Made by a program: the position numbers and the translations under genes. A DNA stretch of 64,000 nt. It comes from an uncultured Alistipes sp. (GTDB lineage: Bacteria; Bacteroidota; Bacteroidia; Bacteroidales; Rikenellaceae). Location: positions 35,341 through 99,340 of the forward strand of contig CAOJSG010000001.1 of the NCBI GenBank assembly GCA_948442615.1, read 5' to 3'. This document shows positions 8,747 through 17,548 of this stretch, piece by piece. Positions within the stretch are counted from its first letter, which is position 1. Each line of letters starts with the position of its first letter. The notes under the pieces were generated by a model that did not search any database, was not told the origin of the DNA, and saw only the letters and a program-made list of their open reading frames with translations.

Positions 8747-10018
8747 ATGTTGAGGAAAATCAATCGGAGGTTTATCGGAGGAGTCGTTTTGGCTCTCTTG
8801 ATTTTTTCGTCCGTATCAGCCCGGGAATGGCATGTTCGCAAAGATACATTGCTTAAGGATTGCTTGACTTTTTCGACTATTGAGCGAGCTTTGGCGAATG
8901 CTGTTTCGGGAGATACGGTGCGAATCTTCCCAGGAGTTTATGACGAGTACGGATTGCGAATTCCAGATCAAGTGACATTGATCGGGAACGGGTATGTTCA
9001 TATTCGAGGGGAATTGCCAGTTACCGTCGATTGCCGAACGTCGAATGAAACTTCAACTGTCGATTTTTTCGGGAATGGTCGTCTTGAAAACTTGACAGTC
9101 ACAGCTCGCAATATGCGTTATCCAATTCATTCCGATTTTTCTTCGGGGAATACTCGACAGGATATAGTAAATTGCCGATTCATTCATTATGGAAGCAAAG
9201 ATTTGTACGATTATCGGAAAAAGCATGGACTGGATACGGATTCGTTGTTTATCGTACAAAGTGCCTGGGGCGGAGGAACCAAAGCCGGGGATAGCCGAAT
9301 TTTCGAAGATTGCTACTTCGAGAGCCCCATGCGGGCTTTCAGTACGCATAACAACGTTGATTTTCACAAGACCTACGGTGCGTCAACAGTCATTTTGAAA
9401 CGATGTGAAATGATCTCACATGGAGTGAATTTGGATGGACGGCCAATCGGATTTCGGCTTCCTGTGGTCATTCAGAGCCTAGAGTCGCATACTGTGGATC
9501 GGATTGTTTTATCCGGATGTCGGATAAACGGTTATCTTTGCTTCCAGAATTACCCGACGCATTCGGTATGGTGCGATACTCCTAATCTGAAACTTGTGTT
9601 TAATATGTCTGGAAGCGTTGGACGGTTGCTTGATCAAATTTCTGTTTTGGGTAAACTCCCGACATGGTATCCGGTTATTCCTCAAGAGACGATTTGTGCC
9701 GTCAATGACGGGATACAGCAGATTAGTCAAGGAAAAGCTGTGAAGCAGACGAAAGAAGGCGTTGCTTTGATGACTTCTGCGGATTCACCCAACTTGTTTT
9801 TGGGAGTAGTCTTAGAAAATATAAATCCAGGTTGTTCTGGGAATGTAAAAGTGGGGGGCTATCTGCCGTATCCTTATTTCAGTGGACTTATGTCTGTGGA
9901 ATTGAAAGAAGGACAAGGACTTGGAGTTGATTCTTTGGGCAATTTTTGTTTGGATGAGAAATCTCCGGTTGCTTATGTGTCCGACAATAAGAATATTACT
10001 TTTGAGGAAGAGAAATGA
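8747..10018 (+). CDS. Secreted right-handed beta-helix protein
   Basis: This 423-residue protein has an N-terminal hydrophobic signal (FIGGVVLALLIFSSVSA). The segment TFSTIERALANAVSGDTVRIFPGVYDE is the usual opening of pectate-lyase-like beta-helix proteins, and the following rungs (RLENLTVTARN, DIVNCRFIHYG, RIFEDCYFES) show the alternating hydrophobic/Asn pattern of a parallel beta-helix. The same fold serves polysaccharide lyases, GH28-type hydrolases, pectin esterases and purely binding proteins. I see no complete catalytic signature for any of these. It is the last gene of the PUL operon, 14 nt after its neighbour, and its second half is noticeably A/T-rich. A role in handling the same glycan is likely but unproven. 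Confidence 0.68.
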   Translation: MLRKINRRFIGGVVLALLIFSSVSAREWHVRKDTLLKDCLTFSTIERALANAVSGDTVRIFPGVYDEYGLRIPDQVTLIGNGYVHIRGELPVTVDCRTSNETSTVDFFGNGRLENLTVTARNMRYPIHSDFSSGNTRQDIVNCRFIHYGSKDLYDYRKKHGLDTDSLFIVQSAWGGGTKAGDSRIFEDCYFESPMRAFSTHNNVDFHKTYGASTVILKRCEMISHGVNLDGRPIGFRLPVVIQSLESHTVDRIVLSGCRINGYLCFQNYPTHSVWCDTPNLKLVFNMSGSVGRLLDQISVLGKLPTWYPVIPQETICAVNDGIQQISQGKAVKQTKEGVALMTSADSPNLFLGVVLENINPGCSGNVKVGGYLPYPYFSGLMSVELKEGQGLGVDSLGNFCLDEKSPVAYVSDNKNITFEEEK

Positions 10019-10370
10019 TTTTTATCTTTGAATTGAAGGTGGCCTGGAATAATTGATCTGCATTGAAAAGCAGTTGAATAATCCCATATAATTAAAAGTA
10101 AGGCCCCATGCAAACATATAAATTTGCATGGGGCCTTAGATACTTTTTTTGTCTGCAAATATCCCTTGCTTTGGATTTATAAGAACGTGAAGTTTTATTG
10201 TTTGGTTAGGCCCAATGGAAGATGTCTTAGAAGAATTTCCTTGCTTCTTCATTTTCGGGGAGTTGTAGACCCGTGAATCACGCATATTCTTTTTAGTGTG
10301 TCAGGGACTCGGGTGGGATGAGTTGGAGCCAATGATTGCTCTTATTTTTATCTATTTTAAGGAATATGCT
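10019..10370. other. Gene-free stretch between PUL and RteC-like gene
   Basis: A 352-bp A/T-rich interval. Besides the operon terminator at 10099-10150 it must hold the promoter of the RteC-like gene. No clear TTTG/TAnnTTTG pair, ORF or repeat of the tRNA-His end is visible. Confidence 0.5.
10099..10150 (+). terminator. PUL operon terminator
   Basis: A 16-bp perfect stem (10099-10114 with 10123-10138) is followed after five bases by seven T residues (10144-10150). It lies about 80 nt after the beta-helix gene stop and closes the PUL operon. Confidence 0.9.
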
Positions 10371-10985
10371 ATGAATAATATGGTAAAAAGATTCAGTCGT
10401 AGCGAATTTATCAAACTATTCCATACAACGGACATGAATCCGAATAACATAGATAATCAGCGTCTTAGTTTGGCCTATACGCGCTTTATCAATCGTATTC
10501 AGACTGTCTCTAAACTGGATTCCTGTTCCAGACTGGAGGCTCTGCAAGCATTGGCGAGGACGAGAGAAATTCTTTTTCGCCTTCAGTCACAACATAAGGA
10601 TTCGGAGTCTCTCAGCTATCAACTGATCCACTCCTCGCTCTCGTTGATCAATTTTGAGAAACAAATGATCTGTTTGCAACTCAAATATCCGGGGATTCGG
10701 AATATGCATACTTCGCGTCCTCATTCATCTCTTAAAATCTCAGGGCGATTCACCAACTCCGATTTAATGGAGGTAATCGCAGCCCTGTCGGCCGTGGGGT
10801 TCTTCTGCCAACAGGATGACTCTCCGGCCACCTTCATGCAGATTACGCGCGAGTTTGAGACGCTTTGCAATACGAGTTTCAAGAATCCGGACAACTGCCG
10901 CTGGGCCATTCTGAACCGCAAGAACCGCCTGACCCACTTTCTCGATACGCTGCGGGGTACGCTAGTCGAGTTGAGCCAGAAGTAA
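10371..10985 (+). CDS. RteC-like mobile-element protein
   Basis: A 204-residue protein. The C-terminal third (SDLMEVIAALSAVGFFCQQ, then LNRKNRLTHFLDTLRGTLVE) matches the end of RteC-family proteins, where a helix-turn-helix-like domain is followed by an Arg/Lys-rich segment. In CTnDOT-type conjugative transposons RteC activates the excision operon. The start is taken at ATG 10371 (MNNMVKRFSRSEF); a longer frame from 10296 adds 25 residues with no family support. The gene converges on an integrase across a shared hairpin. RteA/RteB-like two-component genes are not in the window. It could be a stand-alone regulator of integration or excision, or an orphan left by a decayed element. Family call moderate. 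Confidence 0.62.
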   Translation: MNNMVKRFSRSEFIKLFHTTDMNPNNIDNQRLSLAYTRFINRIQTVSKLDSCSRLEALQALARTREILFRLQSQHKDSESLSYQLIHSSLSLINFEKQMICLQLKYPGIRNMHTSRPHSSLKISGRFTNSDLMEVIAALSAVGFFCQQDDSPATFMQITREFETLCNTSFKNPDNCRWAILNRKNRLTHFLDTLRGTLVELSQK

Positions 10986-10998
10986 ACAGTTCTTGCAT

Positions 10999-11047
10999 AA
11001 ACGACCGGCCGCAAGGAACCGGACTGGTTCCTCGCCGTCCGGTCGTT
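10999..11047. terminator. Bidirectional hairpin between convergent rteC-like and integrase genes
   Basis: Imperfect inverted repeats (left arm around 10999-11020, right arm around 11026-11047; AACGACCGG against CCGGTCGTT at the base, AAGGAACC against GGTTCCT near the loop) lie between two convergent stops. The right flank ends in TTT. A shared terminator is the simplest reading. Confidence 0.7.
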
Positions 11048-11055
11048 TGTCTGCG

Positions 11056-12273
11056 TCAGACCGTTAGGATCTTCCCGATTTTTTGCATCTCCCGACTAAT
11101 ATTCGCCTCGGATATTTTGGCATAATGACGGGTCATGTTGGTATTCGAGTGGCCGAGGATCTTGGCGATTATATCAATTGGCATCCCGTATTCGATAGCC
11201 AGGGTTGCGAACGTATGTCGGGCCAGGTGGACTGTCAGATTTTTGTTGATCAGGCAAATGTCGGCAATCTCCTTCAAGTAGGCGTTCATCTTCTGATTGC
11301 TCGGAACGGGCAGCAGTTTTCCTTTGAGTCGTAACTCAGGATCCCGTTCGTATTTTTGCAGAATCCGAATCGGGTGCGGCAGCAGCGGAATCCGACTTAC
11401 GACTGCGGTCTTTTCCCGCGGTTTATGAATCCACAGGATGCCGTTCTCGTCGGTCGTGATGTGCTCGGACCGCAGGTGGTCGACATCCGTGAAAGCCAGT
11501 CCCGTCAGCGCACAGAAGCAGAAGACATCCCGAATCCGTTCCAGTCGTTCGTTTGGCATCGGGCGTTTCAGCAGCAGGTCCAGCTCCGCCTTTGTCAACG
11601 GTACCTTGACATTCGTCTTGTCGATCTTCATCTTGTAGAAGCGGAAGGGATTCTTCTCGATCCATTCGTTCCGGATGGCATAGAGGATGAAGTTCTTCAG
11701 ACAGCACAGCAGATTGACCGCTCCGTTGTTCTTGCATTTGTGCCTTGTCTGCATGTGGGTGTTCAGCCCGTCGATATACTCGTAGGAGATTCTGTCCAGC
11801 GGCAGATCCTCCTTTTGATATTGAACCTGGGTGTATTCTGTCATGTAGCGTAGCAGGCGGTGGTATTTGTTGGCTGTGACCTGTGTGATGCGGCTACCGA
11901 CCTCTTGCTGCCGTTTTTCGCAGTATTTCGAGAATTCGGCAAGGAAGAGTCGGGTGGTGCCGCCCGGATTCTCCAGCCGCTCCTTGATGGTGAAGCAGTC
12001 CGGTATCCTGCCCTCCCGAATCAGAGCGTCGTAGGCCGCCAGGATATTGGCCCGATAGCTGTCCACGATGCCGTTGATCTGCAGGGCCACCTTGTCCCGA
12101 TGCAGGGAGCGTTCCAGACGTTGGTTCCAGCGCTCGGGCTCGATCTGGCAGCGGGTGTAGATCTCGGTTGAGAGGCCGGAGGTGGTGATTCGGGCATAGA
12201 TGGGTGCTTTGCCCTTTTTGGAGATTCTGGCCTTCTTGCAGAAGAAGACCACGGAGAAGGTTGTTCGACGCAT
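11056..12273 (-). CDS. Tyrosine-type site-specific recombinase (integrase)
   Basis: The 405-residue protein has the layout of Bacteroidota mobile-element integrases. An N-terminal arm-binding region (RRTTFSVVFFCKKARISKKG, to about residue 100) precedes a SAM-like core-binding domain (about 105-205) and a catalytic domain (about 225-395). Visible catalytic residues are His349 and Arg352 (HLARHTFATLA), His375 (LGHSNTNMT) and nucleophile Tyr384 (RHYAKI). The usual first Arg is absent: the box reads ALTGLAFTD, with Ala260 where TGLR is expected, a substitution also known in CTnDOT-type integrases. It is transcribed away from tRNA-His, whose 3' end lies 255 bp upstream of its start. It probably integrates or integrated the A/T-rich island on its left; the target site is inferred. 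Confidence 0.92.
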   Translation of the reverse strand: MRRTTFSVVFFCKKARISKKGKAPIYARITTSGLSTEIYTRCQIEPERWNQRLERSLHRDKVALQINGIVDSYRANILAAYDALIREGRIPDCFTIKERLENPGGTTRLFLAEFSKYCEKRQQEVGSRITQVTANKYHRLLRYMTEYTQVQYQKEDLPLDRISYEYIDGLNTHMQTRHKCKNNGAVNLLCCLKNFILYAIRNEWIEKNPFRFYKMKIDKTNVKVPLTKAELDLLLKRPMPNERLERIRDVFCFCALTGLAFTDVDHLRSEHITTDENGILWIHKPREKTAVVSRIPLLPHPIRILQKYERDPELRLKGKLLPVPSNQKMNAYLKEIADICLINKNLTVHLARHTFATLAIEYGMPIDIIAKILGHSNTNMTRHYAKISEANISREMQKIGKILTV

Positions 12274-12361
12274 GGCTGCATGTTTTTTAAGGGGTTAAAC
12301 AAACGTTTGCAGCATGGGAGATATTGCGGTGCAAATCGATGTGGAACAATGCATTGTGCGT

Positions 12362-12406
12362 AAATCGTGACCTATTTTCGGCCCGAGGCAAAACAGGTCA
12401 CGATTT
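12362..12406. repeat. Long inverted repeat upstream of the integrase
   Basis: The arms AAATCGTGACCT (12362-12373) and AGGTCACGATTT (12395-12406) are perfect reverse complements. After one unpaired position the inner TTTT and AAAA also match, giving an imperfect palindrome of about 45 bp. It has no T tract, so it is more likely a protein-binding or recombination site than a terminator. Confidence 0.75.
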
Positions 12407-12457
12407 GGTCTCGGACTCGTTGCCTGAGAATGCATTTTCAGGAACCAGCCAAAAATG

Positions 12458-12494
12458 AAAAAGCCTTACATATCATTGATACATAAGGCTTTTT
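12458..12494 (-). terminator. tRNA-His terminator
   Basis: Arms 12458-12468 and 12484-12494 (AAAAAGCCTTA and its reverse complement) form an 11-bp stem with a 15-nt loop, giving T tracts on both sides. It lies about 35 nt past the tRNA-His 3' end on the minus strand. Confidence 0.8.
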
Positions 12495-12528
12495 GCTTGT
12501 TTTAGCGCTTCTCTTTCCTGCGCCCTAG

Positions 12529-12603
<75 letters not shown>

Positions 12604-12924
12604 ATGTCCGATACGCGTCGTATCGGAGTGCAAATGTAATACACTTTTTCGCTTCCGCCAAAAAAAAACGACGAAATCTGATCGGAATCTTGCATCTTTC
12701 GCCCGGACGGGACCGGCGGGGCCCGACGTGCTGCGGGTCCGCGCCGGTCGGAACGGCCGGCCGGAATCCCGGGTTCTGCCAAAATGGCAGACATCCGCTG
12801 ACAAACCCGCCGCCGGAACCTGCCAAAAATCGGTTGGCATAGCAATTGTTGGAAGGAAGATCGCCGTCGGCGGTGGGCCGCGGCGTTACATGCAAACGGA
12901 ATTCAGTCATAAAAACAAACAGCT
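12604..12924. other. Intergenic region upstream of groES
   Basis: A 321-bp interval with no ORF. It holds the tRNA-His promoter (CAAATGTA on the plus strand, 12631-12638) and, nearer groES, two TGCCA/TGGCA inverted repeats and a sigma-54-like element. It marks the switch from the A/T-rich island to the GC-rich backbone. Confidence 0.6.
12776..12850 (+). promoter_or_regulatory. groESL regulatory region: paired TGCCA/TGGCA repeats and sigma-54-like element
   Basis: CTGCCA-AAA-TGGCAG (12776-12790) is a perfect inverted repeat. A second, TGCCAA-N7-TTGGCA, lies at 12821-12839. The right arm of the second continues into TTGGCAT-N5-TTGTT (12834-12850), which resembles a -24/-12 sigma-54 promoter with one departure in the -12 GC. 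No CIRCE element is visible. A heat-shock operator and promoter is plausible, but the protein that binds it is not known from sequence. Confidence 0.45.
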
Positions 12925-14848
<1,924 letters not shown>

Positions 14849-14883
14849 CGGATTCCCGGAGCGGCGCGGCCGCTCGCAGTACG

Positions 14884-14919
14884 AAGGCCGGAGGGAGATG
14901 TCTCCCTCCGGCCTTTTTT
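14884..14919 (+). terminator. groESL terminator
   Basis: A 15-bp perfect stem (14884-14898 with 14901-14915) with GGCCGGAGGGAG in the left arm is followed by a run of T residues. It lies 36 nt after the groL stop and could also serve the convergent gene at 15062. Confidence 0.93.
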
Positions 14920-15061
14920 CGTCGCGGAGCGGGCTGCGGCGGCGTGTGGCGGAAAGCGATCCGCGGTTCGTGCTGATGTGCGGGCCGCGGTATATGCCGG
15001 AGGCCGGACACTTCGCAGGGGATGTGCGTGCCGGGGGCGGTCCGACGGACTGCGGCGCCGT

Positions 15062-15682
15062 TCAGCCGGCGATCCGGTCGATCTCCCGCTGCAGCGCATC
15101 CAGAAAACGGGCGGCATGCGCCCCGTCCATCTGCGTGTGGTGGAACTGGAACGAGACGGTGAGCGTCGTCCGGAAGAGCCGCCGCCGGTATTTGCCCCAG
15201 ATCAGGAACGGATTGTTGAACACGCCGCTGTACATGCCGACGGCCCCGTCGATCTCGTACTGCGCCAGGGCCGAGGTACCGATCACCATGCTTTCGGTCA
15301 GGTCGTGGTTCTCGCACGATTCGGCCACCTGCCGCGTCAGCCGCAGGTAGTCGTCGTTGAACCGCCGGAGGTCGTCCGTGAACGGGATGTCGCAGGAGCT
15401 CACCTCTCCCCGTCTGTCCGCGACGATGGTGTTCACGGCGAGGGTGTCGTACCGCATCAGCCTGTCGCCGACGGGCAGCAGGTAGAACTCCTCGATGCCG
15501 CTGGCGGCACGGCCGATGCACCAGCACATCAGCATGTTGAATTTCAGCCCTCTTTTCCTGCTCGCTTTTGCGAGGGGGCCTACGTCGAGCGTTCTGAAAA
15601 ACGTGACCATCGGCATGGGCGCCTTCATCCACATCTCGAAAGCGTATGCGCGGGCCGTCTCTTGCGGGTTTACTTCTTTCAT
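15062..15682 (-). CDS. CatA-like acetyltransferase
   Basis: The 206-residue protein has the size and fold signature of type A chloramphenicol acetyltransferases. Near the C-terminus, FQFHHTQMDGAHAARFLDAL contains the HHxxxDG active-site motif, in which the second His is the general base. FNMLMCWCIGRA and the SALAQYEIDG stretch fit the substrate and CoA pockets. Chromosomal copies like this are common in Bacteroidota and Firmicutes and need not confer resistance; the natural acceptor is unknown. The gene stands 122 nt after recN on the same strand and may be read as its distal neighbour or alone. Family call firm, substrate open. Confidence 0.82.
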   Translation of the reverse strand: MKEVNPQETARAYAFEMWMKAPMPMVTFFRTLDVGPLAKASRKRGLKFNMLMCWCIGRAASGIEEFYLLPVGDRLMRYDTLAVNTIVADRRGEVSSCDIPFTDDLRRFNDDYLRLTRQVAESCENHDLTESMVIGTSALAQYEIDGAVGMYSGVFNNPFLIWGKYRRRLFRTTLTVSFQFHHTQMDGAHAARFLDALQREIDRIAG

Positions 15683-15804
15683 GATCGTCGGTTGTTATTC
15701 GATGGGGCGGACAGAGGGCCGGTCCCGGTCGGCGGGATCGGCCTGTCCGTGTGTTTTCGGAGGTGTGTGCCGCAGCAGGAAACGCCGCGGCGGGATGCGG
15801 ACGG

Positions 15805-17448
15805 TTATTTGCCGAGCAGGATGCGTGCCTGGGCCAGTGCGGCGTCGGTGATCTCCGAGCCGGAGAGCATTTTGGCGATCTCCGTCATGCGCTCCGCTTC
15901 GGTCAGCCGGGCGATCTCCGTGCGGCCGTCGTGTTTGTAGACGACGAAGTGCGTTTCGCCTTTCGACGCGACCTGCGGCAGGTGGGTGATGTCGATGACC
16001 TGCATCGATCCCGAGAGCGTGGCGATGATCTCGCCCATCGCGTCGGCTATGCGCCCCGAGACGCCGGTATCGATCTCGTCGAAGACGATCGTCGGCAGCT
16101 GCATGCGCTCGGCGAGCAGCGATTTGAGGGCCAGCATGACGCGCGACAGCTCGCCGCCCGACGCGATGCGCTCTACGGGCTGCGGCGCGACGTTGCGGTT
16201 GGCCGAGAAGAGGTAGGAGACGCGGTCCGCACCCGTGCGGTTCGGCGTGTCGGCGGCGTCGAGCCCGATGCGGAAGCATGCGTCGGGCATGCCCAGACGG
16301 GCGAGGGAGGCGTCGATCCGGCGTTCGAATGCCGGGGCTGCCTTCGCCCGGGCGGCATGCAGCTGCGCGGCCAGCCTTCCGGTCTCGGCGGCCAGCGTCC
16401 GCAGCTCCTGTTCCGTCGCGGCGATGGCCTCGTCGCTGCGGTCGATGGCGGCCAGTTGGGCGGCGTAGCGGTCGCGGACGGCGATCAGTTCGTCGACCGT
16501 CTCCGTGCGGTGCTTGCTGCAAAGGGCGTAGAGAACGCCCAGGCGCGCATCGAGGGCCTGCAGCCGCTCCGGATCGGCCTCGATCCGTTCGCTCGCCGCG
16601 GTGACGGAGGCGTCGATGTCCTTGAGTTCGAGCAGCACGGCCCGCAGCCTCTCGGCATACGCCGCGGCATCCGGATAGCTGTCGCGCAGGTGGAGCAGGG
16701 CGTTTTCGTGCGCTCCGATCCGGTGCAGAATGCCCGTTTCGTCGGCATCGAGGTCGTTGCGCAGGGCGATCATCGCCTCGCCGATCCGGTCGGCATTCGA
16801 CAGCACGGCCTGCTCGGCCTCCAGTTCGGCCTGTTCGCCCGGACGAAGGGCCGCGGCCGCGAGTTCGTCGCACTGGAAGCGGAGCCACTCCTCGTCGCGG
16901 CGGCCTGCGGCGGCCTGCTCCTGCAGCTCGGCCAGCCTGCGGCGCGCCTCGCTCATCCGTGCGTAGGCTGCGCCGTAGGTGCGCAGCAGCTCCTCGTTGC
17001 CGGCCAGCGTGTCGAGCGCCGAGATCCGGAACTCCTCGGAGGCGAGGATCAGGTTCTGGTGCTGCGAATGGATGTCCAGCAGCCGGGCGCCCAGCTCGCG
17101 CAGCAGCGTCAGCTGCACGGGCACGTCGTTGACGAAGGCGCGGCTCTTGCCGGCGGGGGTGATCATGCGGCGGACGGAGGTTTCGGGGGCGAAGTCGAGG
17201 TCGTTCGCCTCGAAAAACGGCTCGAGTCCCGTCGCCGAGAGGTCGAACACCCCTTCGACGACGCAGTTGCGCGTGCGGTCCTTGATGGCCGTTCCGTCGT
17301 TCTTGTTGCCCGAAAGCAGTCCCAGCGCACCCAGGAGGATCGATTTTCCGGCACCCGTCTCTCCCGTGATGATGTTCAGCCCCGGCTCGAGTTCCATTTC
17401 GAGCCGGTCGATCAGCGCATAGTTTTCAACCGTCAGACGAAGTAGCAT
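15805..17448 (-). CDS. recN: DNA repair protein RecN
   Basis: The 547-residue SMC-like ATPase opens with MLLRLTVENYALIDRLEMEL and a Walker A box, GETGAGKSILLGALGLL. It has a long coiled-coil middle (about residues 160-370, rich in Glu, Ala and Leu) and a C-terminal half with the ABC signature ASGGELSRVMLALKSLL and Walker B LPTIVFDEIDTGVSG. RecN works in early double-strand-break repair with RecA. It is the last gene of the bamD-omega-coaBC-recN run, 100 nt after coaBC. Length is normal for the family. Confidence 0.96.
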   Translation of the reverse strand: MLLRLTVENYALIDRLEMELEPGLNIITGETGAGKSILLGALGLLSGNKNDGTAIKDRTRNCVVEGVFDLSATGLEPFFEANDLDFAPETSVRRMITPAGKSRAFVNDVPVQLTLLRELGARLLDIHSQHQNLILASEEFRISALDTLAGNEELLRTYGAAYARMSEARRRLAELQEQAAAGRRDEEWLRFQCDELAAAALRPGEQAELEAEQAVLSNADRIGEAMIALRNDLDADETGILHRIGAHENALLHLRDSYPDAAAYAERLRAVLLELKDIDASVTAASERIEADPERLQALDARLGVLYALCSKHRTETVDELIAVRDRYAAQLAAIDRSDEAIAATEQELRTLAAETGRLAAQLHAARAKAAPAFERRIDASLARLGMPDACFRIGLDAADTPNRTGADRVSYLFSANRNVAPQPVERIASGGELSRVMLALKSLLAERMQLPTIVFDEIDTGVSGRIADAMGEIIATLSGSMQVIDITHLPQVASKGETHFVVYKHDGRTEIARLTEAERMTEIAKMLSGSEITDAALAQARILLGK

Positions 17449-17548
17449 GGTGCGTGAAAATTTTCCTTGGGCAGTTAGTCGTTCAAATCGTTCGTATGCG
17501 CGACCGTCTCCGGGGGCGAAGCCCGTGCGTCGGCGCGACGGCGCCGTG

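Larger units (their letters stand above)
12274..12528. other. Integrase-tRNA interval with several palindromes
   Basis: This interval has no ORF. It holds a long imperfect palindrome (12362-12406), a 20-bp near-palindrome around GAATGCATTT (12423-12442), another AATGCATT at about 12349, and the tRNA terminator (12458-12494). It must carry the integrase promoter and is the natural place for an attachment or excisionase site. Confidence 0.6.

Noticed and set aside
10296..10370. 25-residue N-terminal extension of the RteC-like protein
   Set aside because: Without similarity to the family; ATG 10371 gives a normal start.
15062..15682. Chloramphenicol resistance gene
   Set aside because: The CAT-like motif is real but the context is chromosomal housekeeping, with backbone-like codon use; resistance cannot be claimed.
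15751..17445. A 564-codon plus-strand frame opposite recN
   Set aside because: RecN motifs are complete on the minus strand; the other frame is open only because of GC-rich third positions.
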